This document shows, one piece after another, positions 15,826-24,280 of a stretch of 64,000 nucleotides of DNA. The number at the start of each line of letters is the position of its first letter. Positions within the stretch are counted from its first letter, which is position 1. The DNA comes from Verrucomicrobiota bacterium (lineage in GTDB: Bacteria; Verrucomicrobiota; Kiritimatiellia; UBA8416; JABMPJ01). The position numbers and the translations under genes were made by a program. The notes below the pieces were generated by a model, which saw only the letters and a program-made list of their open reading frames with translations, did no database searches and was not told the origin of the DNA. The stretch lies in contig JABGQM010000008.1 in NCBI GenBank assembly GCA_018648805.1, positions 31,785 to 95,784 on the forward strand, in the 5' to 3' direction.

Positions 15826-17949
15826 TCAGAAGGTCGACTGCAATGCCAGCACGAGGTTGCGGCCGGGTTCGTTGAGGCCGGAGCCGTGGATGCGGTAGTC
15901 TTCGTCGGTGATGTTCTCGACGGCGAGGGAGACGGCGAGCGTGTCGCTGTAGTCGCATCCGGCGCGACACTCGTAGACCGTGTAGTCGGGGGTGCCGCCC
16001 GGTGGAATGCGGCTGCTGTCGGACAGGTCACGCGTGGAAAGCCTGTCGGCAGCGGCGGCCAGGGCGCAGGCGCCTTCGACCCAGTAGCGATCTGAGATGT
16101 CCCAGCGCAGGCCGAGACGGCCGGTGGGCGGCATGAGTCGGTCGATGGTCTCGGTGGTAAGCACGGCCTCTGATGTCGGATAGGTATCGACCTCCCCATC
16201 CATCCATGTGAACACGCCGAACGCGGTAAGGCCTGAAGCGAAACGGTAGCGCGCATTGAACTCCACGCCCTGGACGTAGCCGTCTCCGCCGTTCTTCTTG
16301 GTCACTTCGCGCTCATCGTCGATCATGCGTCCGGTCGGGGTGCGCACAATCATGCCGTCAATGCGGGTATGAAAACAGGCCAGCTGCGCTACGAGATCGG
16401 GGGTACCGGCCGTAAGGCCTATCTCGTACGAGACGAAGCGCTCGGGGTCGAGATCGGGCGAGGGCGTCTCGATCTCATCGGTGCGGGCACTGTCCAGCCG
16501 GGTCAGGTCTGAGAGGTTGGGGGCGCGGAATCCTTGTGACAGACCGGCGAAGGCGGTCCAGGTCGCCTCGCGGTTCAGGGCATAGAGCACACGCGCACTG
16601 CCCACCACGGCATCCCAGTCACCTGCGACAGCGATCTGCTCGCCCGTGGCCGGCGATTCAACCGCATCGGCATCGGCCTGCGCCAGCTCGTACCGGCCAC
16701 CCAGAAGCAGGGAGAGCCGTTGCGTCAGAGGCAGTTCATCCTGCAGATAGAACCCCAGCGTGTCGTAGGTGGCATCGTCGCCCACCGGCCCCTGGATCGC
16801 CGTGCTCAGCACGGATCCATCCGGGTTGAGGGTCCGCTTGAAGGAGTCGACTTCGTCGTGATAGCACTCGGCACCGTAGAGCAGTTGTCCGATCGATGAG
16901 GGCGACTTGAACGATACAAACGCGCCGTAGGTATGCACATCGAAGCCCTGGACATCATGGCGTGCGCGCGTGCGCAGGCGGTCGCGATCCTCCACCTGGA
17001 GCTGGTGTGAGATACCAGCGTGAATTTCCTCGGCGAATCCGGCACCATCGAGCTGGTGATACTGGAGATAGGTCAGGCTACGCTCCTGGTCGAGCACGCG
17101 GCGCAGTTCACTGCCTACCGAGAGTCCCGCCCAGTCGATGCCGTAGATCGTCTTGTGCGTCCGCCAGGCGTCATCGACCTCAACGTCCTGGTGCGCCAAA
17201 ACCAGGTAGGCGTCATCGCCTAGAAAATACTCCAGCTTGGCATCCCAATCCTGTTCATCATACCCGGTCATCGCCTGGGCGCCGACAGTGCGTCCGCCCT
17301 CAATGTCGCCGAAATCCTTGAATGTGTAGCCGAGCGTCAGGGCCAGCCGGTCGTTCAACTGACCGATCGATTCCGCCCGTGCCACGTGTGAGTCTTCTGC
17401 GCTGCTGTAGCGGTAGTAAAGCGTGCGATCCCAACGGCTCCCCGGCCGGATATCCCGCACCCCACGGCTCATGGCATTGACGGTGCCCCCGACGGCATCA
17501 CTGCCGTAAAGGGCCGAGAAAGGACCGCGCACCAGTTCAATACGGTTCAGGCCGAGTGCATCGACCGTGTTCCAGTACTGGTTCGGCCCCTCGCGAAAAA
17601 CCGAGTTATTGAGCCGGATGCCGTCCACCATGCACAGCGTGCGCTGACTCGTGAAGCCACGGATATAGGGCGAGCCCTGGCCATGCCCCGTCTTTTGGAC
17701 CATCACCCCCGCCTCATCGGCCAGCGCTTCGGGCAGCGTGCGAACCGATTTCTCTATGCGCAGCACATCGGCCGGTAGCACGCTGGCGGCATAGGGCGCG
17801 TCTTTCAAGAGCCGCGCTTCACGCGTGGCCGTGACCACAACCGTAGGCGTATTCGACTCCGCGACGCCCTCACTTGCCCCGGAACCCGCCACCCAAGCCG
17901 TGCTGATGATCGACGCTATCACCAGCCGCAATGCTGAACGGTGCGTCAT
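15826..17949 (-). CDS. TonB-dependent outer-membrane receptor
   Basis: Outer-membrane receptor of 707 aa. A signal peptide is followed by a TonB box-like PTVVVTATREARLL, then a plug domain (LPEALADEAGVMVQKTGHGQGSPYIRGFTSQRTLCMVDGIRLNN and VRGPFSALYGSDAVGG). A 22-strand barrel ends in a terminal Phe (LALQSTF). The architecture is that of siderophore, haem or cobalamin receptors. The ligand cannot be read off. I chose ATG 17949 over 18018 because GGGGAGGGG precedes it and the signal peptide starts there. It is divergent from a DtxR regulator and FeoAB, and two DtxR-type operators lie between them, so iron or manganese repression is likely. Confidence 0.9.
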   Translation of the reverse strand: MTHRSALRLVIASIISTAWVAGSGASEGVAESNTPTVVVTATREARLLKDAPYAASVLPADVLRIEKSVRTLPEALADEAGVMVQKTGHGQGSPYIRGFTSQRTLCMVDGIRLNNSVFREGPNQYWNTVDALGLNRIELVRGPFSALYGSDAVGGTVNAMSRGVRDIRPGSRWDRTLYYRYSSAEDSHVARAESIGQLNDRLALTLGYTFKDFGDIEGGRTVGAQAMTGYDEQDWDAKLEYFLGDDAYLVLAHQDVEVDDAWRTHKTIYGIDWAGLSVGSELRRVLDQERSLTYLQYHQLDGAGFAEEIHAGISHQLQVEDRDRLRTRARHDVQGFDVHTYGAFVSFKSPSSIGQLLYGAECYHDEVDSFKRTLNPDGSVLSTAIQGPVGDDATYDTLGFYLQDELPLTQRLSLLLGGRYELAQADADAVESPATGEQIAVAGDWDAVVGSARVLYALNREATWTAFAGLSQGFRAPNLSDLTRLDSARTDEIETPSPDLDPERFVSYEIGLTAGTPDLVAQLACFHTRIDGMIVRTPTGRMIDDEREVTKKNGGDGYVQGVEFNARYRFASGLTAFGVFTWMDGEVDTYPTSEAVLTTETIDRLMPPTGRLGLRWDISDRYWVEGACALAAAADRLSTRDLSDSSRIPPGGTPDYTVYECRAGCDYSDTLAVSLAVENITDEDYRIHGSGLNEPGRNLVLALQSTF

Positions 17950-18066
17950 AACGATCCCCTCCCCATGAACCCTTCTTACCCGCCACATACCACTTCCTGT
18001 GCACTTGTGAGCCACCAAACTTAGTGCGCAGAGGCAATCACGGCAAGAGTAAAGTCATCAACATTG

Positions 18067-18080
18067 TTAGCCTTGTCTAA
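18067..18080. promoter_or_regulatory. DtxR/IdeR-type operator, copy 1
   Basis: TTAGCCTTGTCTAA has TTAG/CTAA arms around a 6-bp centre. It matches the site at 18100-18113 at 12 of 14 positions. It lies between the divergent TonB receptor and DtxR genes. The shape follows DtxR-family operators, which in IdeR and DtxR are TTAGG...CCTAA palindromes. Confidence 0.6.
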
Positions 18081-18099
18081 AAAGGCTTGCAGTCTGAAT

Positions 18100-18113
18100 T
18101 TAGATATGTCTAA
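18100..18113. promoter_or_regulatory. DtxR/IdeR-type operator, copy 2
   Basis: TTAGATATGTCTAA sits inside the perfect inverted repeat TTTAGA-TATG-TCTAAA (18099-18114). It overlaps a possible -10 region (TAAATA at 18111, 18 bp after TTGCAG at 18087) 30 bp before the DtxR ATG. Repression of the dtxR-feo operon by its own product is the simple reading. Confidence 0.7.
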
Positions 18114-18144
18114 ATACACCGCTTAACACTACGGGGAGAAGCGC

Positions 18145-18672
18145 ATGGATGCGACAACAACAGAGCTGAGTGCCAGTCTTGAGGATTACCTCGAGGCGAT
18201 CTACCAGGTGATTGCGGAACGCGGCGAGGCGCGGGCGAAGGATATCTCCGTGCGGCTCGGTGTGGCCGCCTCATCTGTGACCAATGCGCTGCAAGGCCTG
18301 GTGAAGCGCGAGCTGGTGCAGCATGCGCCCTACGACCAGATCGCGCTGACCGAGCAGGGCGAACAGATCGCACGCAACGTGGTGCGTCGCCACGAGGTGC
18401 TCACCGATTTCTTTACGGATGTGCTCTCGGTCGATCCCGACACCGCCGCCACCGCGGCCTGCAAGATCGAACATGTCGTGGGCGACACCATCGTGGAACG
18501 TCTGGTCGAGTACATCAAGTATGACCAGCGCTGCAATCATGGCGGCGCCACGTGGGTCGAAGGCAAAGGCTTTGTCTGCCGCAACGCCCTGGATACACGC
18601 GCGCTGTGCGATGAATGCACTGCCCAGGGCTTCTGTCGTTTTCTGGGGCCACCGACAGAAGAGGGGGCTTAA
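18145..18672 (+). CDS. DtxR/MntR-family metal-dependent transcriptional repressor
   Basis: Regulator of 175 aa. The winged helix spans the first ~70 residues (SLEDYLEAIYQVIAERGEARAKDISVRLGVAASSVTNALQGL), with the family signature EDYLEAIY. A dimerisation and metal-binding part follows (RRHEVLTDFFTDVL, CKIEHVVGDTIVERL). The C-terminus carries extra cysteines (CRNALDTRALCDECTAQGFC), an atypical Cys cluster not needed for the canonical site. GGGGAG precedes the ATG. It is followed 2 bp later by FeoA. Fe(II) or Mn(II) would act as co-repressor at TTAG-N6-CTAA sites seen at 18067, 18100 and 21716. Fe(II) is favoured by the feo neighbours. Confidence 0.9.
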   Translation: MDATTTELSASLEDYLEAIYQVIAERGEARAKDISVRLGVAASSVTNALQGLVKRELVQHAPYDQIALTEQGEQIARNVVRRHEVLTDFFTDVLSVDPDTAATAACKIEHVVGDTIVERLVEYIKYDQRCNHGGATWVEGKGFVCRNALDTRALCDECTAQGFCRFLGPPTEEGA

Positions 18673-18674
18673 GC

Positions 18675-19151
18675 ATGCCCAGGCAACCGTTGAATAGCCT
18701 CGCCGAGGGCCAGGAGGGCTTTGTGGTGGCCCTGCGCGGCGGTCGTGATTTCCAACAGCGCATCGCCACTCAGGGGCTAAACGTCGGGTCATGGGTAACG
18801 GTCGTGCAGAACGGTGGCGAGGGCGCAGAGCGAGGTCCCGTGGTCGTACGCAGCGGTGAAACCGAACTGACCATCGGGCACGGCATGGCGAAGAAGATAC
18901 TCGTGAGTGATCGCGTCAAGATAAAGGATCTCCAGATCGGCCAATCGGCGCGCGTGACCGGGTATGCCACGCGCGACAGGGATTACCGGCACAAGCTGCT
19001 GCGCATGGGGATGGTCAGACAGGCCGACTTCACGTTGCTCCGTGTCGCGCCGCTCGGAGACCCGGTCGTCATTGAGCTCAGGGGATCCAACCTGACACTG
19101 CGCAAGGCTGAGGCCGATGCGGTCGAGATTGAGGTCATCGCAGAATCATGA
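18675..19151 (+). CDS. feoA: FeoA, tandem two-domain form
   Basis: Protein of 158 aa made of two FeoA (SH3-like) domains. Domain 1 is about residues 5-75 (LNSLAEGQEGFVVALRGG...RIATQGLNVGSWVTV). Domain 2 is about residues 80-155 (IKDLQIGQSARVTGYATRDRDYRHKLLRMGMVRQADFTL). Single-domain FeoA is about 75 aa, so this is a natural fusion of two. FeoA supports FeoB-mediated Fe(II) uptake on the cytosolic side. ATG 18675 has GAGGGG 9 nt upstream. The stop overlaps the feoB start (ATGA), indicating coupling. Confidence 0.9.
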   Translation: MPRQPLNSLAEGQEGFVVALRGGRDFQQRIATQGLNVGSWVTVVQNGGEGAERGPVVVRSGETELTIGHGMAKKILVSDRVKIKDLQIGQSARVTGYATRDRDYRHKLLRMGMVRQADFTLLRVAPLGDPVVIELRGSNLTLRKAEADAVEIEVIAES

Positions 19152-21460
19152 AAAAGCTCGTGATCGCAATCGCCGGAAACCCTAACTCCGGCAAGACTAC
19201 GCTGTTCAATGCGCTGACCGGCTCGCGCCAGCATGTCGGCAACTGGCCCGGGGTGACCGTCGAACGCATTGAGGGAACCTACGAGCACAGAGGTGCCCGG
19301 GTCGATGCGACCGACCTGCCTGGGATTTACTCCTTCTCGGCCTACTCGATTGACGAGACCGTGGCGCGCGAGCACATCCTCAAGAGCAAACCCGATGTGG
19401 TCGTCAACATCGTGGATGCCACCAACGTAGAGCGCAACCTCTTCCTGACCACACAGCTCCTCGAAATGAAGGTCCCGGTTGTCGTGGCGCTGAGCATGAT
19501 GGACGTGGCCCGCAAGCGGCGTATCCGCATAGAGGTGGAGCACCTCGCGCGACACTTGGGTTGCCCGGTCATCCCGATCTCCGTCCCGAAGAAGGAGGGG
19601 CTGGCCGAACTCAAGGATGCCGTCGCCGATGCAGCGGCGCGAGGAGAGGCATCCCCCACCCGCGTCCAGTATGACTCCGAGCTGGAGAAGGCTATTGCGC
19701 ATATCAGCGCCACGGTGGCCGACTCAGCACAGACGCGCGACGTCGACCCGCGCTGGCTGGCACTCAAGCTGTTGGATCACGACGAGATCACGGCCGACCT
19801 GCTTGGTGATGCCGAGCTGCGGGACCTGGTGGAGGCGGAATCCAAGCGCGTCGCGACTCACACGGGTGAGGATATCGATATTGTGATTGCCGACGGCCGC
19901 TACGGGTTCATCCACGGCCTGGCGCGTGACGTGGTCCACCGCGAGAACGAGATGCGCCGCACCGTGTCGGACCTGATCGACAAGGTTCTGCTCAACCGCG
20001 TGGTCGGCATCCCGATCTTTTTCGCCATCATGTACCTGGTCTTTATGATCACGATCAATGTCGGGGCTCCGTTCATCGACTTCTTCGATGGGCTGTTCGG
20101 CACGTTGTTTGTCGACGGTTTCGGAGTATTGCTCGCAAGGCTGCACAGCCCCGACTGGCTTATCGCGCTGGCGGCAGAAGGCGTGGGCGGCGGCATCCAG
20201 ACCGTGTCGACGTTCATCCCCCCCATCTTCCTGATCTTCCTCTGTCTCGCGTTCCTGGAGGACTCCGGCTACATGGCGCGCGCGGCCTTCGTGATGGATC
20301 GCTTTCTGCGCACGATCGGCCTGCCGGGCAAGGCGTTCATCCCGATGCTGGTCGGCTTCGGCTGCAATGTGCCGGCGATCCTCGCCACGCGCACGCTGGA
20401 GAACAGTCGTGACCGCATCTTGACGATCATGATGAACCCGTTCATGTCATGCGGCGCGCGCCTGCCTGTATACGCGCTTTTTGCGGCCGCCTTCTTCCCG
20501 CAGAGCGGCGGCATGGTCATCTTCGGGCTCTACCTCACCGGCATCATCCTGGCGGTGCTGACCGGGCTACTCTTCAAACAGACGATCCTGCAGGGCGAGG
20601 CCTCGTCGTTCGTCATGGAGCTGCCCCCCTACCATCTTCCCACGCTACGCGGTATCCTGTTCCATACGTGGACGCGCCTGAAAAGCTTCATCCTCCGTGC
20701 CGGCCAAGTCGTGGTGATCGCGGTCATCATCCTGAGCTTCCTCAACACGATCGGCACCGACGGCAGCTTCGGACACGCCGATAGCGAGGACTCGGTCCTG
20801 AGCGCTATCAGCAAGAAAGTGGCGCCCGTTTTCGAACCCATGGGGCTCGGTCGCGACAACTGGCCCGGGGCGGTAGGTATGTTCGCGGGGCTCTTTGCCA
20901 AGGAAGCCGTCGTCGGAACGCTTGACACCCTCTACACGCAGATCGGTGCGGCCGAAGCGGCTGCGGTTGGCGCAGACGAACCGGAACCGTTCGACTTCCG
21001 GGGCGGCATTGTTGAAGCCCTGCGCGCTATTCCGGCCGGATTCAAGGGGTTTGGAGAGAAACTGGCCGACCCACTCGGTATGGGCCTCGGCGGGGACATG
21101 GCCGACCGGGACGCCTTTGCCGCTGAGATGGCGATCGACACCGGAACGCTCGCTGTGATGACGCGCTACTTCGACGGCAAGATCGGTGCGCTGGCCTACC
21201 TCCTCTTCATCCTGATCTATGCCCCCTGCGTGGCGGCCGTGGGTGCCATCTTCAAAGAGACATCATTCAAGTGGGCCGCCTTCGCCGTCTTCTATCTGAC
21301 CCTACTGGCGTGGGTGGTCTCCACCATCTTCTATCAGGCGGGAACCTTCGCACAGCACCCCTCAAGCTCCACCATGTGGATTGCGATCTGCTCCGGTATT
21401 CTCGTGCTGCTTTACGCGGGACTCAGACTCAAGGGACACCAGCAAGGAACCACATCATGA
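19148..21460 (+). CDS. feoB: FeoB ferrous iron transporter
   Basis: Inner-membrane Fe(II) transporter of 770 aa. The N-terminal G-domain has G1 GNPNSGKTTLFNALTG (residues 8-23), G3 DLPGIYS, and a G4 region LSMMDVARK in place of NxxD (Ser-Met-Met-Asp), followed by a helical spacer. The membrane part carries the two Gate motifs (GYMARAAFVMDR with GCNVPAILATR, and the C-terminal half with FAKEAVVGTLDTLY). The Asn-to-Ser change in G4 still retains the guanine-reading Asp. The length is typical. It is co-transcribed with feoA and feoC under the DtxR-type operator. Confidence 0.95.
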   Translation: MKKLVIAIAGNPNSGKTTLFNALTGSRQHVGNWPGVTVERIEGTYEHRGARVDATDLPGIYSFSAYSIDETVAREHILKSKPDVVVNIVDATNVERNLFLTTQLLEMKVPVVVALSMMDVARKRRIRIEVEHLARHLGCPVIPISVPKKEGLAELKDAVADAAARGEASPTRVQYDSELEKAIAHISATVADSAQTRDVDPRWLALKLLDHDEITADLLGDAELRDLVEAESKRVATHTGEDIDIVIADGRYGFIHGLARDVVHRENEMRRTVSDLIDKVLLNRVVGIPIFFAIMYLVFMITINVGAPFIDFFDGLFGTLFVDGFGVLLARLHSPDWLIALAAEGVGGGIQTVSTFIPPIFLIFLCLAFLEDSGYMARAAFVMDRFLRTIGLPGKAFIPMLVGFGCNVPAILATRTLENSRDRILTIMMNPFMSCGARLPVYALFAAAFFPQSGGMVIFGLYLTGIILAVLTGLLFKQTILQGEASSFVMELPPYHLPTLRGILFHTWTRLKSFILRAGQVVVIAVIILSFLNTIGTDGSFGHADSEDSVLSAISKKVAPVFEPMGLGRDNWPGAVGMFAGLFAKEAVVGTLDTLYTQIGAAEAAAVGADEPEPFDFRGGIVEALRAIPAGFKGFGEKLADPLGMGLGGDMADRDAFAAEMAIDTGTLAVMTRYFDGKIGALAYLLFILIYAPCVAAVGAIFKETSFKWAAFAVFYLTLLAWVVSTIFYQAGTFAQHPSSSTMWIAICSGILVLLYAGLRLKGHQQGTTS

Positions 21461-21693
21461 TGGGACAAATCAAAGCCCTGCTGCGCGAACGCGGCAAGCT
21501 GACCCGCCGTCAACTGGCGCGCCATTTCAGCATGGCCCCCGAAGCGATCGAGCCCATGTTGAAACTCCTGGTCGACAAAGGCCAACTGAGCACCGAGATG
21601 CTCTGCGGCGGCGGCTGTTCCGGCTGCGCCTGCGCCAGCGAGGCCGACCTGACGGTGTACGAGCTCTGTGATACGAAGGCCGAGAACGGGTGA
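21457..21693 (+). CDS. feoC: FeoC-like winged-helix protein
   Basis: Protein of 78 aa whose N-terminal 50 residues form a winged helix (GQIKALLRERGKLTRRQLARHFSMAPEAIEPMLKLLVDKGQL). This is followed by a Cys-rich loop CGGGCSGCAC. FeoC of enterobacteria has the same winged helix plus a Cys cluster that binds 4Fe-4S and stabilises FeoB. Overlapping the feoB stop by 4 bp and keeping the cysteines supports the assignment. The alternative is a generic HTH protein. Confidence 0.8.
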   Translation: MMGQIKALLRERGKLTRRQLARHFSMAPEAIEPMLKLLVDKGQLSTEMLCGGGCSGCACASEADLTVYELCDTKAENG

Positions 21694-21715
21694 TTTCCCT
21701 TTTTTGAATCGAAAC

Positions 21716-21729
21716 TTAGACGCATCTAA
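21716..21729. promoter_or_regulatory. DtxR/IdeR-type operator, copy 3
   Basis: TTAGACGCATCTAA lies 18 bp before the porin ATG. It shares the TTAG-N6-CTAA form with the two sites at 18067 and 18100. It places the porin and the following flavoprotein under the same repressor. Confidence 0.65.
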
Positions 21730-21747
21730 AATACAGGAGAACGACCC

Positions 21748-22893
21748 ATGATTAACAGAAACACCACCATCATTCGCGCCATGCTGGCGATGCTGGGCAG
21801 CCTTCTGATGGCCTGGTCGGTATCAGCCGAAACTGTCGATGAACGGCTCAACCGCATCGACGAGGAACTCGAGGAGATGCGGGAATCGACCGACGCAGGC
21901 CGTGGAGATGAGACGGCCACTGTCTCCCTGCACGGCTATGGCGAACTTCACTACAACAACCTGGATGGATCAGGCGGTGCCGACAGCAAGCGCGAGCTCG
22001 ATTTCCACCGCTTTGTGCTCTATGTCGGCTATGACTACAACGAACGCATCCGCTTTGTCTCCGAACTCGAGCTGGAGCACTCGCTAAGCGGTGAGGGGAA
22101 ATCGGGCGAGGTCGAACTGGAACAGGCCTTTATCGATATTGACCTGGCCGATAGCGCCACGCTGCGGGCCGGACTCTTTCTGCTACCGGTCGGTTTGCTC
22201 AATTCGCTGCATGAGCCGCCCCACTTCAATGGCGTGGAGCGCAACAGCGTGGAGAATAACATCATTCCCACGACCTGGTGGGAAGGCGGGGTCGGCCTGC
22301 ACGGCGCGTGCGAAGGCGGCTGGAACTACGCCGCCTACGTCCACTCCGGTCTGTCCACATCATCCAACAGCAGTTACGCCGTGCGCAGCGGCCGCCAGAA
22401 AGTATCCAAAGCCAATGCCGACAGCGTGGCGGCCACGCTGGCTCTCGGCTGGCAGGGCCGTGGCGTAGCTGTGGGCGGCGCCCTGCAGTACCAGGATGAC
22501 CTGACGCAGGGCAGCGACGCCTCGGCTGGGCAGGCATGGATGGGCGAAGTGCACCTGGATGCCTCGCGCGGCCCGGTCCAACTGCGTGTCCTCTATGCCG
22601 CGTGGCAGCTCGATGGCGACGGCCCGGAGGCGATGGATGCCGACCGCCAAGCGGGGTGGTATGTCGAACCCGCCTACCAGGTGTGCGACGCGGTGACTCT
22701 CTTCGCACGCTACAGCGAGTGGGATAATCAGGCCGGCGGCAGCGCCTCCATGTCGGAGAAAGCCCAGTGGACCCTCGGTCTGAACTGGTACCCGCATGAG
22801 CAGGTCGTCTTCAAGGCCGACGCCCAGTGGCAGGACCATGAGAGCGGCAAAGAGCAGGATGGCTTTAACCTGGGGATGGGGTATGCGTTCTAG
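21748..22893 (+). CDS. Outer-membrane porin (OprO/P-like)
   Basis: Outer-membrane protein of 381 aa. Its signal peptide ends near WSVSA, then comes a short coiled coil (VDERLNRIDEELEEMRES) typical of trimeric porins in this group. A 16-strand-like barrel starts SLHGYGELHYNN and ends NLGMGYAF with a C-terminal Phe. There is similarity to phosphate-selective porin-type proteins, including a VELEQAFIDIDL...GLFLLPVGLLN segment. The solute is unassigned. A DtxR-type operator sits in its leader, and AGGAGAACGACCC precedes the ATG. It overlaps the flavoprotein start by 11 bp, which links the two functionally. Confidence 0.85.
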   Translation: MINRNTTIIRAMLAMLGSLLMAWSVSAETVDERLNRIDEELEEMRESTDAGRGDETATVSLHGYGELHYNNLDGSGGADSKRELDFHRFVLYVGYDYNERIRFVSELELEHSLSGEGKSGEVELEQAFIDIDLADSATLRAGLFLLPVGLLNSLHEPPHFNGVERNSVENNIIPTTWWEGGVGLHGACEGGWNYAAYVHSGLSTSSNSSYAVRSGRQKVSKANADSVAATLALGWQGRGVAVGGALQYQDDLTQGSDASAGQAWMGEVHLDASRGPVQLRVLYAAWQLDGDGPEAMDADRQAGWYVEPAYQVCDAVTLFARYSEWDNQAGGSASMSEKAQWTLGLNWYPHEQVVFKADAQWQDHESGKEQDGFNLGMGYAF

Positions 22894-23461
22894 TACACGT
22901 CTATCCCGCAACGTAGTCCTGGCCATTGGCCTGGCCCCACTGCTCTGCGCCTCTGCGCCTGCCCGCGACGCGACGATTCAGTCAGTGATCCACGCCACGT
23001 TCCCGAACAGTGTGATTGAAGAACACAAGGTGGGGATCTCAGCGGCCACACGCGAGACACTCGGTGAAGCGGCACGCGTCCACCTCGCGCCGCGCTGGCG
23101 CTGGACGTACCTGACGGTGACCGACCCAACACGCGGAGTGGTGGCAGTGGCAGGCGAATGGAAAGCGGTCGGCCGTCACGGTCGGATTGAAACGCTGGTG
23201 CTGGCCGACCCCACGCTGCACGTGATAAGCGTGACCGTGCTCAAGCATCGCGAACAGCACGGCAAGGGGATCGTGCACGCCTCTTTCCTCGACCAGTTCC
23301 GCGGCAAGACGGCGACCGACTTCTGGCGGGTCGGCAAAGATGTGGATGGCATCAGCGGCGCCACGGTCTCAAGCCGCGCCGTTGCTTCAGGCACCCGCCA
23401 CTGCCTGGTCTACCTCAAGCAGTTTGCCCTGCCCCGCCCTACTCTACCCGAAACGGAATAG
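22883..23461 (+). CDS. Exported FMN-binding domain protein (covalent flavoprotein)
   Basis: Protein of 192 aa with an N-terminal signal peptide (LAIGLAPLLCASAPA) and an FMN_bind domain. The motif DGISGATVSSRAV near residue 155 fits the SGAT-x-S/T site where ApbE attaches FMN to Thr, as in NqrC and RnfG. No ApbE is in the window. The start is ATG 22883 inside the porin end. Its end overlaps the convergent MoCF gene by 23 bp. In the company of a porin, FeoB and DtxR, a periplasmic electron-transfer role such as Fe(III) reduction is a fair hypothesis, not shown by sequence. Confidence 0.85.
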   Translation: MRSSTRLSRNVVLAIGLAPLLCASAPARDATIQSVIHATFPNSVIEEHKVGISAATRETLGEAARVHLAPRWRWTYLTVTDPTRGVVAVAGEWKAVGRHGRIETLVLADPTLHVISVTVLKHREQHGKGIVHASFLDQFRGKTATDFWRVGKDVDGISGATVSSRAVASGTRHCLVYLKQFALPRPTLPETE

Positions 23462-24188
23462 CGGCCGCCGTGAGGCGCTGCTGGAGATCGGCGTAGGCCG
23501 TTTCGGCCGTTTGGGTGATCGCGCTGATACTGAGGGTTACGCGTGGGCCAGTCTCTGTGTAGGTCGGCAGACTCGAGAAGGTCACCGTGGGATAGTCCGC
23601 CACGAACGCTTCCATTAGATCGGTCATATCCGCCTCACGCGCATTGTCGAGTATCAGCGTGCAACGCAAACGCGCGGCGCCCGCGGTGTAGTGGTGCTCC
23701 AGAATCCAACGCATCATGGGGGCGGCCATGGAGGGAAAGCCGGGCAGGAAGTAACCGTTCGCGATATGGAAGCCGGGCACCCGGTTGACCGGGTTGGGTA
23801 CCAGTGTGGATCCCACAGGAAAGGTCACCATGCGCAGGCGCGGCTCAGTGGCCTCATCGCCGTAGCGCTCCTTCAAAATCCGCACCGCTTCGACATGCTG
23901 CTCAATGCCCACCCCCGCGGCCGCGGCCGCGGCCTGACGCGTGATGTCGTCCGGGGTCGACCCGATCCCGCCGCACGAGAAGAAGGGGTAAGGCTGCGCC
24001 ATGGCCCACTTGAAATGCGCCACCATCACATCCATCTCGTCGGGCAACACGAGCGTATAAGCCACGCCGGCATTCCACTCCCGGCAGAGCTCCATGGTGT
24101 ATTCAAAATGCAGATCCTGCCGCCGCCCATTGAGGATCTCATCCCCCACAATGATCAGCCCTACTTTATCGATCGGGTTACGTGTCAT
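23439..24188 (-). CDS. MoCF (MoaB/Mog/CinA N-domain) family protein
   Basis: Protein of 249 aa. The N-terminal domain resembles the molybdopterin-binding domain of CinA and MoaB: VGLIIVGDEILNGRRQDLHF, with a modified GGIGSTPDDITRQA loop where the family has GGLGPTxDD. Stand-alone MoCF proteins occur with unknown role as well as in molybdenum cofactor synthesis. The C-terminal ~90 residues (LRCTLILDNAREADMTDLMEAF) resemble the KH-like extension of CinA. The nicotinamide-deamidase domain is absent. I placed the start at 24188 where AAGG lies 6 nt upstream. Its 3' end overlaps the convergent flavoprotein gene. Confidence 0.8.
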   Translation of the reverse strand: MTRNPIDKVGLIIVGDEILNGRRQDLHFEYTMELCREWNAGVAYTLVLPDEMDVMVAHFKWAMAQPYPFFSCGGIGSTPDDITRQAAAAAAGVGIEQHVEAVRILKERYGDEATEPRLRMVTFPVGSTLVPNPVNRVPGFHIANGYFLPGFPSMAAPMMRWILEHHYTAGAARLRCTLILDNAREADMTDLMEAFVADYPTVTFSSLPTYTETGPRVTLSISAITQTAETAYADLQQRLTAAAIPFRVE

Positions 24189-24255
24189 AGGCAACCTTCT
24201 CGCCCAAATCGTCGAGCGTGTCAAATGCTATCCACCAACTATCATGGAACGAACC

Positions 24256-24280
24256 TTGACAGCGCTATAGACACTATAGC
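24256..24280 (+). promoter_or_regulatory. Candidate -35 element with inverted repeat upstream of the DUF1016 gene
   Basis: TTGACA at 24256-24261 is followed by the perfect inverted repeat GCTATAG-ACA-CTATAGC (24264-24280) in the promoter spacer. The -10 is weak (CATTAC at 24280 with 18-bp spacing). A repressor or activator bound to the repeat would control access. The rest of 24189-24384 shows nothing else. Confidence 0.35.

Noticed and set aside
15826..17949. Cobalamin riboswitch upstream of the TonB receptor
   Set aside because: The leader (17950-18066) is too short and lacks the conserved B12-box, while two DtxR-type operators explain the regulation.
23918..23940. GGCCGC tandem repeat as a regulatory repeat
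   Set aside because: It lies within the MoCF coding region and encodes a short alanine run; simple codon repetition explains it.
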